Positions 43,117-54,487 of a stretch of 64,000 bases of DNA are shown piece by piece (within the stretch, counting starts at the first letter, position 1; each line of letters begins with the position of its first letter). The DNA comes from Cephalotus follicularis. Lineage: Eukaryota; Streptophyta; Magnoliopsida; Oxalidales; Cephalotaceae. The stretch is taken from positions 186,001 through 250,000 of the forward strand of contig BDDD01001363.1 in the NCBI GenBank assembly GCA_001972305.1. The letters are read 5' to 3'. Below the pieces are notes generated by a model. The model did no database searches and was not told the origin of the DNA. It saw only the letters and a list, made by a program, of their open reading frames with translations. A program made the translations under genes and the position numbers.

Positions 43117-44190
43117 ATTGATGTTGATGCAGAAATCATTTCCTCAACAGTACCCCGCGTGTAAGGGCTTGATTTGTTTGGAGAAATGCTGAGAATCACA
43201 CCTGAGAAGAAGAAGATTGGTTGTGTAATCCCTGTACAATGTAACAAACTAGTTGAAGGTCCAGGAGGTTGTTCTCCCAGGGGCACTCCGACGCTCAAGT
43301 TAGTAATTACACAGAGAATATTAGGTTCTATTCAGTGCTAAAGTGGCTGACCTTTGTTTAGATTGTGAAACTGGTATTTATAGGATGGTATTGTAACTGT
43401 TTGAGCGTGAAATATGGAGGTGATAACTGTCCCCTAAGGAAATGCCGAGGATCTCGAGATTTCCCTTATCTCCACCTGATTTGTCGCTACTTTCCTTGTT
43501 GGTAGTTTATCATATCTTATCTTCCATATTTGGAAGAAGTGAATCCCTGGAAAGTAGGCTGATCTTATGCACTACTAAAAAACAGGCCAACGGCGAGGGC
43601 ATACGGGCAGTAAATGCCGATGGGACTCTGCCCTCGCCGTCCCCTCGCCATCCCCTCGCCGTACTTGATGGCGAGGAGTAAATCGGCGAGGGTGAGGTCC
43701 CCTCGCCATGCCCTCGCCGTTGACTCAATGGCGAGGGGATGGCGAGGGGAAGTGCCCTCGCCGTTGCCCCCTTTTCCTGTCGTCCTGCGGAGGATGAGGA
43801 GAGATAGATTCTCTGGTCATTTATCCACTTCAAGGTCTTCAACTTCACAAGCTTCTTCAAGGGCTGGCGCCTGAAGCATTAGGTCCTCTGCCAAGCTGTC
43901 GAGGAAGAGATCTTCTACAGTGCAGTTGAGGAGGAGCCCTTTGGCAATGACATCGGTGAATAGGTCCTCGGCACTGATGCCGAGGAGGGTGGACTCTACA
44001 ACGCCACCAAGGAGGAGTTCCTCGACACTGTTGCCGAGGAAGATGTATCCATCTGCTTCTCCTGCCAGGGTTTGATAAGCTTCCTCTGACCAGTATCTAT
44101 GTAAACTTTAAAGCCCCTGGACACTTGACTATGTCCGCGGAGGACACGTGTCATTCTTGGTATAGGAAGATTTTTCTCCACATCAATTGA
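43117..44190 (-). mobile_element. Solo gypsy LTR with perfect 5-bp target duplication ATTGA
   Basis: LTR 43122-44185. On the minus strand it begins TGATGTGGAGAAAAATC and ends TTTCTGCATCAACA. It is flanked by ATTGA (43117-43121 and 44186-44190). It shares start, end, GACACGTGTC box, TATA (reverse of ATTTATA near 43376) and the reversed GCACTCCGACGCTCAAGTTA block (about 43284) with the LTR at 33550. No primer-binding site or polypurine tract adjoins it, so it arose by LTR-LTR recombination. About 215 bp of it is a foreign GC-rich insertion. Confidence 0.88.
43570..43785. mobile_element. Short CACTA-like non-autonomous element inside the solo LTR
   Basis: Starts CACTACTAAAAAACAGG, the form of plant CACTA (En/Spm) termini. 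CCAACGGCGAGGGCA follows closely; its inverse TGCCCTCGCCGTTG lies near the other end (about 43757), before CCCCCTTTTCCTGTCGT. Between them GGCGAGGG / CCCTCGCC words recur about ten times in both orientations, like CACTA subterminal repeats. The right terminus does not end in a recognisable GTG and no 3-bp duplication is clear. The other LTRs of the family lack this block. Confidence 0.5.
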
Positions 44191-44440
44191 TAACAATAGG
44201 TCAAAGATGTAATTGTTGTAATTGTAGGGGTACATTTATTTTGGAGATCAATAATTATGGATAAAATATGAAACAAATTCCTTTTTTCACAAGAATATGA
44301 TATTCTCATCATTTTGATGGAGAATCACTTTCCCACATTTTGGAGGAAAATGATTCCAAAGAGAATCAAGGATTATTCTTAGGAATCGTCGTAATTCGGA
44401 GAACCAAACAAATGAATTCGTGGAATCTTAATTGAACTCG
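44191..44440. other. Spacer with MITE-like segment
   Basis: About 44290-44400 resembles 14650-14760: AATCACTTTCCCACATTTTGGAGG here against AATCACTTATCCACGTTTTGTGG there, then GATTCC / CTATTCC and a CGGAGAACCAAAC-like end. This is possibly two remnants of one MITE family. Confidence 0.35.
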
Positions 44441-45168
44441 TGAGACTCCGCCAAGTATTCAATAAGACAATGTAAAAGTATTTTCTTACGTGGACTTTAT
44501 ATCAATTGAATATTTTATTTTACTAAAACAAGGCTAAGTGTAAGTCTAATAAAGTGGAACATCATATTCTAATTAAGTCCAATATGGGTTGGTTAGTGTG
44601 AACCCTAGTAAACAATTGAACTTTTGATGAGAGGTCTATTAGGTAACTAATAATGTTTATATATATAGCTAGGTCTCCTTCTATAACCCTAACTTGATAA
44701 AACATAACACGCATTCTCTTTGAAGAGGAGGCATTCTTCCTTGTGCATTGTAGTATCTCATCGAGTCAGTGTTCTAGGGCATTTAGAGAGTGTACCTTGG
44801 CTAAAACTGGATCACTATAGCTTTTTTGCTACATTCTTTAATGGATCCTAAACAAGGTAAAAACACATTCTTTCTTTTGTATATTTGGGTGTTTTTTATT
44901 CTCTTTAGAGATCAATTTCCTACATATGGTGTCAAAGTGACCATATATTATGATTAAAACCCTAACCAAATTATGTGCCGCCGAAATAATTGAGATATGG
45001 CAGAAAACCCTTTGCATTGTATTGTGTGTGCGTTTGTGTGCTTTGTCGGCATGGGCTTGTGGGTCTGCACTATGACTAATCTTATTGTATTGTGTGTCTT
45101 TTGTGTGCACTACATTGCATAGGCATGTGCGTTTGTTACTTTTCAAGTTAATTGTGTTAAGCGTGCGC

Positions 45169-45240
45169 GCACACACACACACACATATGTATATTTATGT
45201 ATGTATGTACGTATGTATGTATGTATGTATTTATGTATGT
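45169..45240. repeat. (AC)8 and (GTAT)n microsatellites
   Basis: ACACACAC at 45169-45184 is followed by interrupted TATGTATG repeats to 45240. Confidence 0.9.
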
Positions 45241-45340
45241 CATAAAACATACCAACAAAGAAAAAAAAATATACATTATAGTTGTATGCCTACTGTGTAT
45301 ATTTACGTACTGTGCATATTTGTTTGTTTCATGTAATAGA

Positions 45341-45926
45341 ATTGAACCGTGACCATATATTGTGTATATATATCGGTTGTGTTGGTAATGACTTATAAAG
45401 TCATTGAGCCTTTAAGTCTCTTGCTTGTTTTTTATATAAAGGTATCGATTTTATGGTTTAATAAAATTAGATAAATCATAAATAGATTATTAAAGATTTG
45501 AACAATGTAAATTAGCATGTCTTGTGAAAATAAAGGTGATTGAAGCAGAAATGAAGAGATCAATAAAAGTAAAGGTGATTGAAGCAGGGATGCAAGGAGG
45601 ATGTCTTTCTTTTGGACTATTGTAGAGTCATGTACTTTAAGGATTCATATTTTGGATAATATGTTTATGTATGTGAGAGATGTTAATGATTTATGTTATT
45701 TGTGTAATGATTGGTATGAGCTGTAAGGATTTGAAAAGATTGTTATGTATTGATATCGAATGGTTTAATGTTGAAGATGTATTTGAATGGACACACGCAC
45801 ATGTTGTTAAAGTTTCAAGATTGTTTGGTGTTCCACTTACGGAATAGACTTACTAGTACTCGACATAAGTGATTGAACGGATTTGAGTAACGTCACGGAC
45901 CCCCTATGGGTTCAGGGTGTTACAGG
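45341..45926 (+). mobile_element. Gypsy-type LTR 3' part inserted in Copia copy 2
   Basis: The segment ends CGGACCCCCTATGGGTTCAGGGTGTTACA at 45926, immediately before Copia pol sequence resumes. That ending matches Del/Tekay-type LTR ends and resembles the reversed end at 17184. The left limit and target duplication are not resolved. Confidence 0.4.
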
Positions 45927-48300
45927 TACAACTAACCATGTTGCTTTTACCATGTAGAGGTTCATAAATCATAGGAAGTAAAATAAGGATGAATCAAAGC
46001 TCAGTGTTGAAAATAATAAATATGTAGACGGAGAGTTTGTGGAAGATGTCAATTTAGTTCTAAATAGTGGTTGTAAATTAATCTTAATAAGTACTTTTTA
46101 TATATCGTCTTTTAGGCAGAATGTGATTTATGTTTCCTTGTTAGACAATATTGTTTTTGTATTTGAAAAAAAGGACTTTATGGTTAATTTGTTTTTTTAT
46201 ATATTTAAATGTGATTGACCATTGCACATTTTCTCGTGGACTGCATAGAGTGTGTTTAGCTTCCACGGATATCTATATTTGTTATAATGTTAATAAATTG
46301 CATCTAAAAGGCTTTACCTAAGGAAATATCTTTCTTGTTCTAGCGTAAAAGGCTTGGCCATGTCTGTAGAAAAACTGATAAAGTGTGACATTCTACCCAC
46401 TATTGATTTCAGCGACCTAGAGACATGTATAGACTATTGTAAGGATAAAATGACCAAGATAAAGAGAAAAACATTAGTCCGTAGTTCTGATGTATTGGAG
46501 GTGATCCATACGGACATCAATGTACATTTTATTTCATTTTATTACACATTAATGATTGTTTTCAATATGATTATTTGTTCTCAATTAAGGAAAAGTTTGA
46601 AACTCTTGAAAAATTCAAGATCTTTTGGATTGGAGTTGAGAAACAGCTGAGATAAGTCATCAAGGCGGTTAGATATAGCAAGGGCGGTGAGTATATGACA
46701 AACATGGCGATGCTAGACAACTTAATGGCCCTTTTGTCAAATACTTAGAGGATTTTGGTATAGTTGCTCAGTTCACTATGCTTGGAAGCCCTAAGCAAAA
46801 TGGAGTCGCCGAAAGACATAACCAGACTCTTATGGACTAGACGAAAACCTAGCCCTAATCGTCTTAGAGTTTGGTGTTGTCTTGCAGAGGTGAGGTTGTA
46901 TACTCTAACTTTGAGCAAGTTGGAATCCATATCTACTTGTTGCTTATTTGTTGGTTATCCAGGCCATTCAAAGGGGTATCATTTCTATAATCCCTGTGGA
47001 GATACTAGTATTGTGGAGTCATAAATGATAAAGTTTTTGGAGTTCAATGGCCAAGCATGATAGTTGTTCTCAAACCGTTAAAAATAGCACAGAGTTGGGG
47101 CAACTGTATCATTTCCTTCACCCAATCCGATGAATGTTAAACCCCCAGCACCGACGATTACACCCATTGTGGTTCAGGAGCTAATTATTGATACATTCAT
47201 GTTGATGATCCTCGGCCATAAGATGTTGTAATCAAGGTTCCATTCAGGAGATCCACTCGGGAGAGGAGATCAGCTATACCACCATTTTATGAGTCCTATC
47301 TGGGAGAGAGCGATTATGATATCGATTGCGTGGTCAATCGATTGACTTATTCAAACGTTGTTATAGTCCTCAGTCAGATTTGTGGTTGGATGCAATAAGA
47401 GAGAAGATGCAATCATGAGACATAATGGCGTTTGGAAGCTTGCTGAATTGCATGAAGATCGCAAACCCATTGGTTGTGAATGGGTTTACAAGACCAAAAA
47501 GGATTCCAAAGGAAAGATTGAGAGGTTTAAATCTAGATTGATAGCCAAAGGATTTACACAGAGAGAGGTAAATATACTATAATAGGAATTTCTCTTTAGT
47601 CCCTTCGAAGGACTCTTTCAGGGTAATCATGGCATTAGTAGCTCATTTTCTTGGATGTGAAAATCATCTTCTTCAATCAAAACCTTGATGAGGAGGTCTA
47701 TATGGTGTAGCTTGAGGGTTTTTCAATTGATGGCAGGGATCATCTTGTTTGTAGATTCAAGAAGTCTATTTATGGTCTCAAACCAGTTTCCAGACAGTGG
47801 TACTTCAGGTTCGATGATGTTGTGACTTATTTTGATTTTGAAGAAAACCTGGTTGATCAATGTATATATCACAAGGTCAGTGGGAGCAATTTCATCATCC
47901 TTGTGCTCCATGTGGATGATATCTTGCTAGCAAGCAATGATCTAGGTCTGTTGCATATGACTAAACAATTGTCGTCTCGAGAGTTTGACATGAAGGACCT
48001 TGGTGATGCTTCTTTTGTCCTTGGTATTCAGATTCATAGGGATCGTTCTCATTATCTGTTGGGTCTTTCTTAGAAGGCCTATATTGATCATATTTTAGAT
48101 AGATTCAACATGCTGGATTGCAAACCTGAGAATGTTCTTGTTCTCAAAGGTGACAAGTTGAACTCGTTGCAGTGCCGCTCTAAAAATGATATTGAGAGGG
48201 AAGCCAGGAAGAAAGTGCCTTATGCTAGTGTAATTGGGAGCATTATGTATGGTCAAATATGTACTAGGCCAGATATTGCTTTTGCAGTGGGACTTCTATT
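45927..48300 (+). pseudogene. Copia pol fragments: pre-integrase, integrase, reverse transcriptase
   Basis: Frames switch often. Recognisable pieces are a post-protease region (KLSVENNKYVDGEFVEDVN, about 45990), a GAG-pre-integrase/integrase start (SVEKLIKCDILPTIDFSDLE, 46357), an integrase C-terminal part (CCLFVGYPGHSKGYHFYNP, about 46937), and an RT start ([19 protein letters not shown], 47425; [11 protein letters not shown]). The RT centre includes KKSIYGLKPVSRQWY, LVLHVDDILLAS with an altered HVDD catalytic motif at about 47910, and MKDLGDASFVLGIQI. It ends RPDIAFAVG near 48296, where foreign sequence begins. Many stops. Confidence 0.85.
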
Positions 48301-50085
48301 AGAGATAAAGTGCTGCGAGCCATTGTTGAGCTTGTATTTACTATATCTTGTATAAACGATTTATAAATTCAATAAAGATGTTTATGTTTTGTCAATGGCT
48401 ATGAGTTCGTTTCAAATACATGTTTAATTAATTGTAAATGAATGTCCTGGAATAAAGTTAGAGAACCAAGTTCATGATGAGATCGTGATGTGAGAATTGG
48501 AATCTCGGTATACTTTATTTTGAATCTTCCTGGTCATAGGATTGACACTCAGGGCATGATCAATCCGGATAAACCAGCACGTACTGTCAGATCGGTAATC
48601 AGAGGGTGATTGATCTCACACTCCCTCGCATGGATGATGCTATGAGAACTACGTGAGTACTTGTTTCCCGAGTTCACTGAAGGTGACTGTTGATAGAATA
48701 TTTGTATGGAGTTTTACTTACATGTCAGATAGAATTCTAGTTTTACAGCAGTATATGTGGTCCTTGGACATGAGCCGCCACTGGATGACTTGTGCATGGG
48801 GTGCTGTGTTTTGATGATGCTTAAATACATATTCTATGAAGTGTATACAAGCATTAGTTGGACATGGTACGCTTATGTATGGAGGCATGTGAACTGGCAA
48901 CAATGAATCCATTGCTTCTAGTAAAAGAAGATTATGCTTAGGATGATTTTCGTTAGCGATTAAGCGCCTAGCCAGGCTAGCCACGATATTAAGAGTGTGA
49001 TATCATTGGTTGAATATTAGAGGGGCACCTTTAATATTATTTAGGCTAATGAAAGATAGTTACGAGGCCGAAGATTAAATTATTGGGGTCTGATATAATC
49101 CGTACCCTAGAATTAATCAGAGCATTAGAGAGACTATACGTGCATATACCTGTAAATAGTGGTTCACAAATTATTCATATTAGCTGGGGGTCGTTATGCA
49201 TTGCTAGATGTCGATGTCGACAGTGGGATGCCCGAGATTAAATTGATAAATTAATCTTGGAAGAAAAGAATTAAAAGAGTTTTAATTCGATATGTCAAAG
49301 AAAATATTTTTCTATGTGATAATAAATATTTAATTGGATAATTGTGAGTGTCATGATTTAATCCTACGGCCAGCGTAATAGTGAACACAGGGGGCCACAC
49401 ACAATACGGGTTGATATTTCCAACACGGTTATGAGAGAAAAATTAGGATAATAATTTTTTAATTATAATTAATGAGATTAATTATCCTTAATGAGATTAA
49501 GGTAAATTAGAATTCTAGAAGGAAAAGAAGACTTCTCCTAAAAAGAATAGGAGACTTTTCCTAGAAGGAATAAGAGACTTCTCCTAGAAGCAAAAGAGTT
49601 TGTGTTCTAATATGATTGTCTAGCAGTAACTATATATAGAGCACACCCCTCCTATATTTTTGTGTTCTTTTGGAGTGTTCTCTCTTTTCTCCCTCAAAAA
49701 CACAATCAAGAGTTGAAGGTTTGAGAAACCGTGTGTTGGAAATTGAAGCTTGGTGTGGATACCTTGGAGGCCTTCTACACTTGAAGGCTATAACCGTTTC
49801 ATAGAAACAAGGAGCCTGTGCTTTTGGAAGCAAGAAAGACTCAAAGGAAGAAGGAAGGAGCCGCTCCATTAATGTGAGTAATTTCGCATGCTACTCCTTA
49901 TTGATTTATATATATATATATATATATGCTCAAAAGATTCTGCGTATGAATCATATAACTAGATATTCATGAGATGATAACACAATATATATATATTAGG
50001 GTTTTATGCATCTAGATATTTTATTGTTTCAATCGCCATAAGGTTCCAATAAATTCTTGGTTATTAGTCTAATTTTGATCATTAT
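48297..50085. mobile_element. 1.8-kb insert splitting Copia copy 2, LTR-like
   Basis: Sequence unrelated to the surrounding pol reading frame. A promoter-like CTATATATAGAGCACACCCC near 49630 is followed by a CT-rich leader, as in an LTR. The phrase AGACTTCTCCTA(A/G)AAG recurs three times (49530-49590), and an AT microsatellite lies at 49907-49927. I see no coding domain. Best guess is a solo LTR of a further retroelement; boundaries are inferred from where the pol homology stops and restarts. Confidence 0.45.
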
Positions 50086-50655
50086 CACTGGGGTGCTACT
50101 AAGGAAGGTTTTGAGGTACTTGAAATAGAAAGGATTTTATTATGACTTATAAGCGGGTTGAAAACCTGCAATTAGAGGGTTTTATGGATTCTGGCTTTAT
50201 TGGTTGTAATGATGACAGGAAATCCACATCGAGGTATATTTTTATGTTGGCTGGTGGGATAATATCCTGGATAAGTGTAAAACAGAAATTGATTGCTTTT
50301 TAGACCGTGCAGGTAGAGTTCGTAGTGTGTTATGATGCAGGTACTCAGGCAGTTTAGGAACCTCATGAGGATATTTTCTGTTGTTGATTTTGTATCTAGG
50401 TCTATTTGGTTGTACTGTGATAACAACTCTATTGTGTTATTTATTAATAACAATAAATGTATCACATGGTCTAAACACATAGAGATAAAGTACTTCACCA
50501 TCAAGAGAAATGTTAAGAAAGATGACATCATAATAGATCATATTAGTAAATATGATATGATAGTTGATCCCTTGACTAAAGGTCTTTGTCCCTGTGTTTT
50601 TGAGAGGCATGTTGTTAGAATGGGCTTAGGTGTATCGTCGGATGCAGTTGTTTAG
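50086..50655 (+). pseudogene. Copia RNase H remnant
   Basis: Resumes with HWGATKEGFEVL and continues through GNPHRGIFLCW-type frames. It reads clearly from 50332: VVDFVSRSIWLYCDNNSIVL, KHIEIKYFTIKRNVKK, and DPLTKGLCP...ERHVVRMGLG, the standard Copia RNase H C-terminus. Several stops and frameshifts precede it. Confidence 0.82.
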
Positions 50656-51651
50656 TGAGAGACATTCATTTATTTTGCTCTATTATTTCTTAGTTTGCAT
50701 CTATATTGTTTTATCTTTTTGGATTATATTGATTATGTCTTTTACATCTAATTAAGTTGAATAAAGTGCAATGTTATTATAACTGCTTCATTGAACGCAT
50801 TGGTGTTTTAGATGTTAACATGTTATATATATAGTCTCGAGATGTGTGTCAATCTTGAGCAAAGGTTGGGACATTCCGTTACTAATCTTGAAGGTATGTT
50901 TTATGATACACAAAGAATATCACGTGATATAAGATTAAGAAACACAGGTTCATTGGAACCATACGGATTTTCTCCAATGTGCCTGTGCCACTGAAGGAGA
51001 GTAAATTGATGACGAGCGAGAGGATAACACATAAGGAATCACGTTATGGGTGTTATGTAATCACTGCATTACCATATTAAATCCATGTTAGTAGAGTCAA
51101 GGACTTCTGTGACTAGGGAAGGTCCTGTAACGCTTAAAAGATGTAGTTATCGTCACGAGTCGAAGTTTAAGGCTCTATGAGATCGGATTGACTGTTAGAG
51201 CAGTCAATAGACCAATGGTTTTTAAAATATTTTCTTATGTGAACTTATATTGATTGAGTATTTATTTTATTAAAATAAGAATAAATTGTTAATAAAAAAA
51301 GTGAGACATCATGGTTCTAATTAAGTATAATATGGACTGGTTAGTATGAGTTCTAATAAACTATTGAGCTTTTGATTAGATGGTCTATTAGGATATTAAT
51401 AAGGTTTATATATATTAAGTTATGTCTTTTTTTGGCCTCCCCCATTATTTGAAATTTTTGCTTTGCCCCCCCTCCCCCCAAAACATTTATATTGGATCTG
51501 TCCCTGAGAATAGTCATTACATTTTTCGCTCCATTCTCTAATGGACTCTAAATAAGCTACACATTCTTTTTTGTATATTTGAGTATTTCTTTTCTATCCA
51601 TAAAGATTTCAGGTTATTTGATTGATTCTTGTTAGAGATCAATTTCTTACT

Positions 51652-52342
51652 GGAAACACTCTAAAGTGTTTGAGAGAGATATGAGTACGAACTAAATGAA
51701 CAGAAGAAAGTATATTTTAAATATTTAAATGGCTGGCATAGTTTTTTGTTTATCATAGATAACATGTATCAAGTCTTTTGTCGAAAAGAAGAAAAAAAAA
51801 CGTCTCAAGTTTGTCGCAATTCACTGCTTCATGATGTTATGTGGCATGGCATGTAACAAAAATATTGGAAAAAAAGAGAGAAAAAAGAAGTCTCTAGCAG
51901 ATGGAAGTGTAATGAAATCGGGCTAAATGTTGAATGATATGTAGGTTATAGATGATAGACACTTTGTTTCCTATGAAGGAGAATTTTCTTCGCTAGAGAG
52001 TTGAAATAGGACCTTTCATATAGATTGTAACAGACACTCAGGAAGATTATGCATTGTATGTTCATTTAGGTCGCATGAAACCTTCTCTCTTATATGGGTA
52101 CAGCCAAAGTTAATTATGAAGCTTTTTATGAAATATCCATCCTAAAGTACAATAACCATTATAAGGGGAAAAAAAAACCTCTGGCTTTTTGTTTGTGTTA
52201 TGTGACTGCACATGCAAACCTTTCCCTAATTCTTCCAACATAAGAACTTCCTTCTTATTGGGCTTTGTTTGTAGAAAAAACTTTTGTTTCTTTAAAGTAA
52301 CTCAGATGGTATAATGGATTAATCATTTGTTTCATTGGTTGA
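51652..52342. other. Intergenic spacer
   Basis: AT-rich DNA between the Copia 3' LTR and the next gypsy LTR. No gene or clear element seen. Confidence 0.4.
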
Positions 52343-52730
52343 TGTTGATGCAAAAAATTGACTCTTCGACGACACCACAATAAATGATCGTCATAACGAT
52401 CTTTTTCAACCTGCAAGACAAAGAGGAAAACAAAAAAAAAGACTAGAGGCGGACTCAGGAACACGCTCCACTATTTAGGTCAGAATAAATGGATAAAAGT
52501 GTGTTTAGAAAACTCAATAAAATGAAATATTGCTCGGGAGAAAAGGATTTCGAACATGATTTTGTCTTTCAAAAATGTATTTATACTAATGTAAGGATAT
52601 GATATGATTAAGAAGAGAATCCCCTTAATGCAGACCACCATAAATGTATTGAACTTTAACGAGATTCTCACATTAACACTGTTTGTCTCCGTGATACGCT
52701 CTGATTAAACGAGTATCTTTATCTACATCA
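52343..52730 (-). mobile_element. Diverged solo gypsy LTR, third family member
   Basis: On the minus strand it begins TGATGTAGATAAAGATAC (52730) and ends TTTTTTGCATCAACA (52343), matching the ends of the LTR at 43122-44185. A reversed TATA (ATTTATAC, about 52578) and a degenerate CGCTCCACTATTTAGGTCAG block lie at matching places. Flanks GTTGA and GTTCC share three of five bases, so the target duplication is worn. No coding sequence adjoins. Confidence 0.65.
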
Positions 52731-52735
52731 GTTCC

Positions 52736-54487
52736 AATGGTGGCAGCTATTTTCGTCATTACTTTCTGCCAATCTAACCTTTCTTCATCCATTTACTATT
52801 TTTAATTAGAACATAGAATAAGTTATTTATTACGTACCCCAACCTCTTTCACATATTATGCGTCACATAATGAATAACACCCATAAATGTTTGTGTTTTT
52901 GTGGCCAAATTCTTAACCAATATGCGAGTTAATATATTTGGGTTTTGCTAGTGATATTCCAATCGGTATTTGCAATAAATACGCAATTTACTTTCAAAGC
53001 ATACATGTATATATGTAGTGCCTGTTGGAATGCATTATCCCTACCAAGAAAATTACTTTCCCTTGGGATATAGCCATATCTTCTAATCAAGAGTGTCAAA
53101 AAGGGGCATGCTGAAAATGACAGCCACCAATTTGCTGCACCCTACAACTTTCAATTATTGATATCACGCAAGAGCAGAACCTGCATTTAATTTACTAGTA
53201 CCATTATTTAGTATACGAGATTATCTTTTCTGTTAAAGATTTAATTAGAAAATTTGGCTGACCTATTTCCATGGGTTGTTTTATGTTCTCCTCACAATTA
53301 TCTCTAAGGTTTAACGTTAAACTGAATCTACTAGCGCCATCATTCTAATATCTACATTGCTCAACAACTTGAACAAAAGGTGATCGTGCCCGAGTGGGGG
53401 AAGAATACTCTTTTGCAAATCATGTTTTCTGGGTGTCTGCATACGAGGAATACTAGACGTATTACACTTTTAGTTTAGATAAGAGGGATGAATTCAGGCC
53501 TAAGGTGGGTTTCATTATAAATTGACACGTCATTCAATAAATATAAAATGTGACTTTAACATGTCTAACTTTTTAAGCTTGAAATGTGAATAGACAGACA
53601 ATAATAATAAATTTACTAACATTTTTACTCTTTTTCATCCTAATACATGTGACTTTACGTATGAACGATAGTCGAAGGGTAAAACAAATGACTTTGTTCT
53701 ACATAAATAAATAAATACATGACATGTGTAATACTACGTTTGTTAGTATGAAAAAATTAGTAAAAATATTGGTAAATCTAGCATCGTTGACAGACGAGGA
53801 CGATACTATTCCTAAATTACAGGTTTAGCTACTAATCCTAAAAGCCACGAGAGATCAAGGCCCAATCATTGAGCTAGGGTTACTTTTTGAGTCTTCGGTT
53901 TAAAATTTACCTTCCAGCCTTGTACGCGGAGCTGGCTGCCAACACAGTGAAGAGGGTAACAGGGTAGAAGAGGATGACTGAGTGAGGCGATTTTACTGGC
54001 TATATATATAATGTTCTACTACCCATAAATAATGATCAAATACAACTATGTGAAAAAAAAATTGCATAAAAACCCATACTATCCACTTCCCAATCTAAAA
54101 CAAAACACACCTTTTGTCAGTGCGATACAATTGTTATTTGATTTGGGGGAAAAGCTGATTCCAAATAATTCATCAGAAATAAAAACCATTTGAAACAAAT
54201 TTTTAGAGAAACCAATATGAATGACATGAGAAGTGTCCATTGAAGCATGCTTACTGCTGGGGCAAAATTTAACGAAGTTATAGTAAGTGAAACCACTGAC
54301 TCAGTCACATAAAACACAAATACCATTACATAAACAAGCCCATTACAACAATTATTGTGTTTAAGAATAAACAGACAAAAGCAATAGAACTTCTACAATA
54401 CCCTAAGGCATTATAAGTTTATTGCCCTCATTAACAAAATAAAAAATAGGGGCATCACTCATTCACTCAGACTTACCTCTCTCACCA
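52736..54487. other. Intergenic, with the NAA10 3' flank
   Basis: AT-rich and non-coding. The segment 54060-54487 is the probable 3' UTR and flank of NAA10 on the minus strand. No other feature is supported. Confidence 0.45.

Larger units (their letters stand above)
44441..51651 (+). mobile_element. Second Ty1/copia element, decayed and interrupted
   Basis: A 5' LTR (44441-44924) and a 3' LTR (51193-51651) share TATTTTCTTA(C/T)GTG, GGTCTATTAGG, TTTATATATAT and TTAGAGATCAATTTC(C/T)TAC. Between them lie pol fragments in Copia order. Gag and protease are missing, their place taken by microsatellites and a gypsy-type LTR end. A 1.8-kb insert splits reverse transcriptase from RNase H. The 3' LTR also has an internal C-rich insertion (51425-51512). 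No target duplication is evident, so the ends are approximate. Confidence 0.82.

Noticed and set aside
43510..43860. 116-codon minus-strand frame rich in S/P/R/G
   Set aside because: It is produced by the GGCGAGGG repeat words of the CACTA-like insert and crosses the insert edge into LTR sequence.
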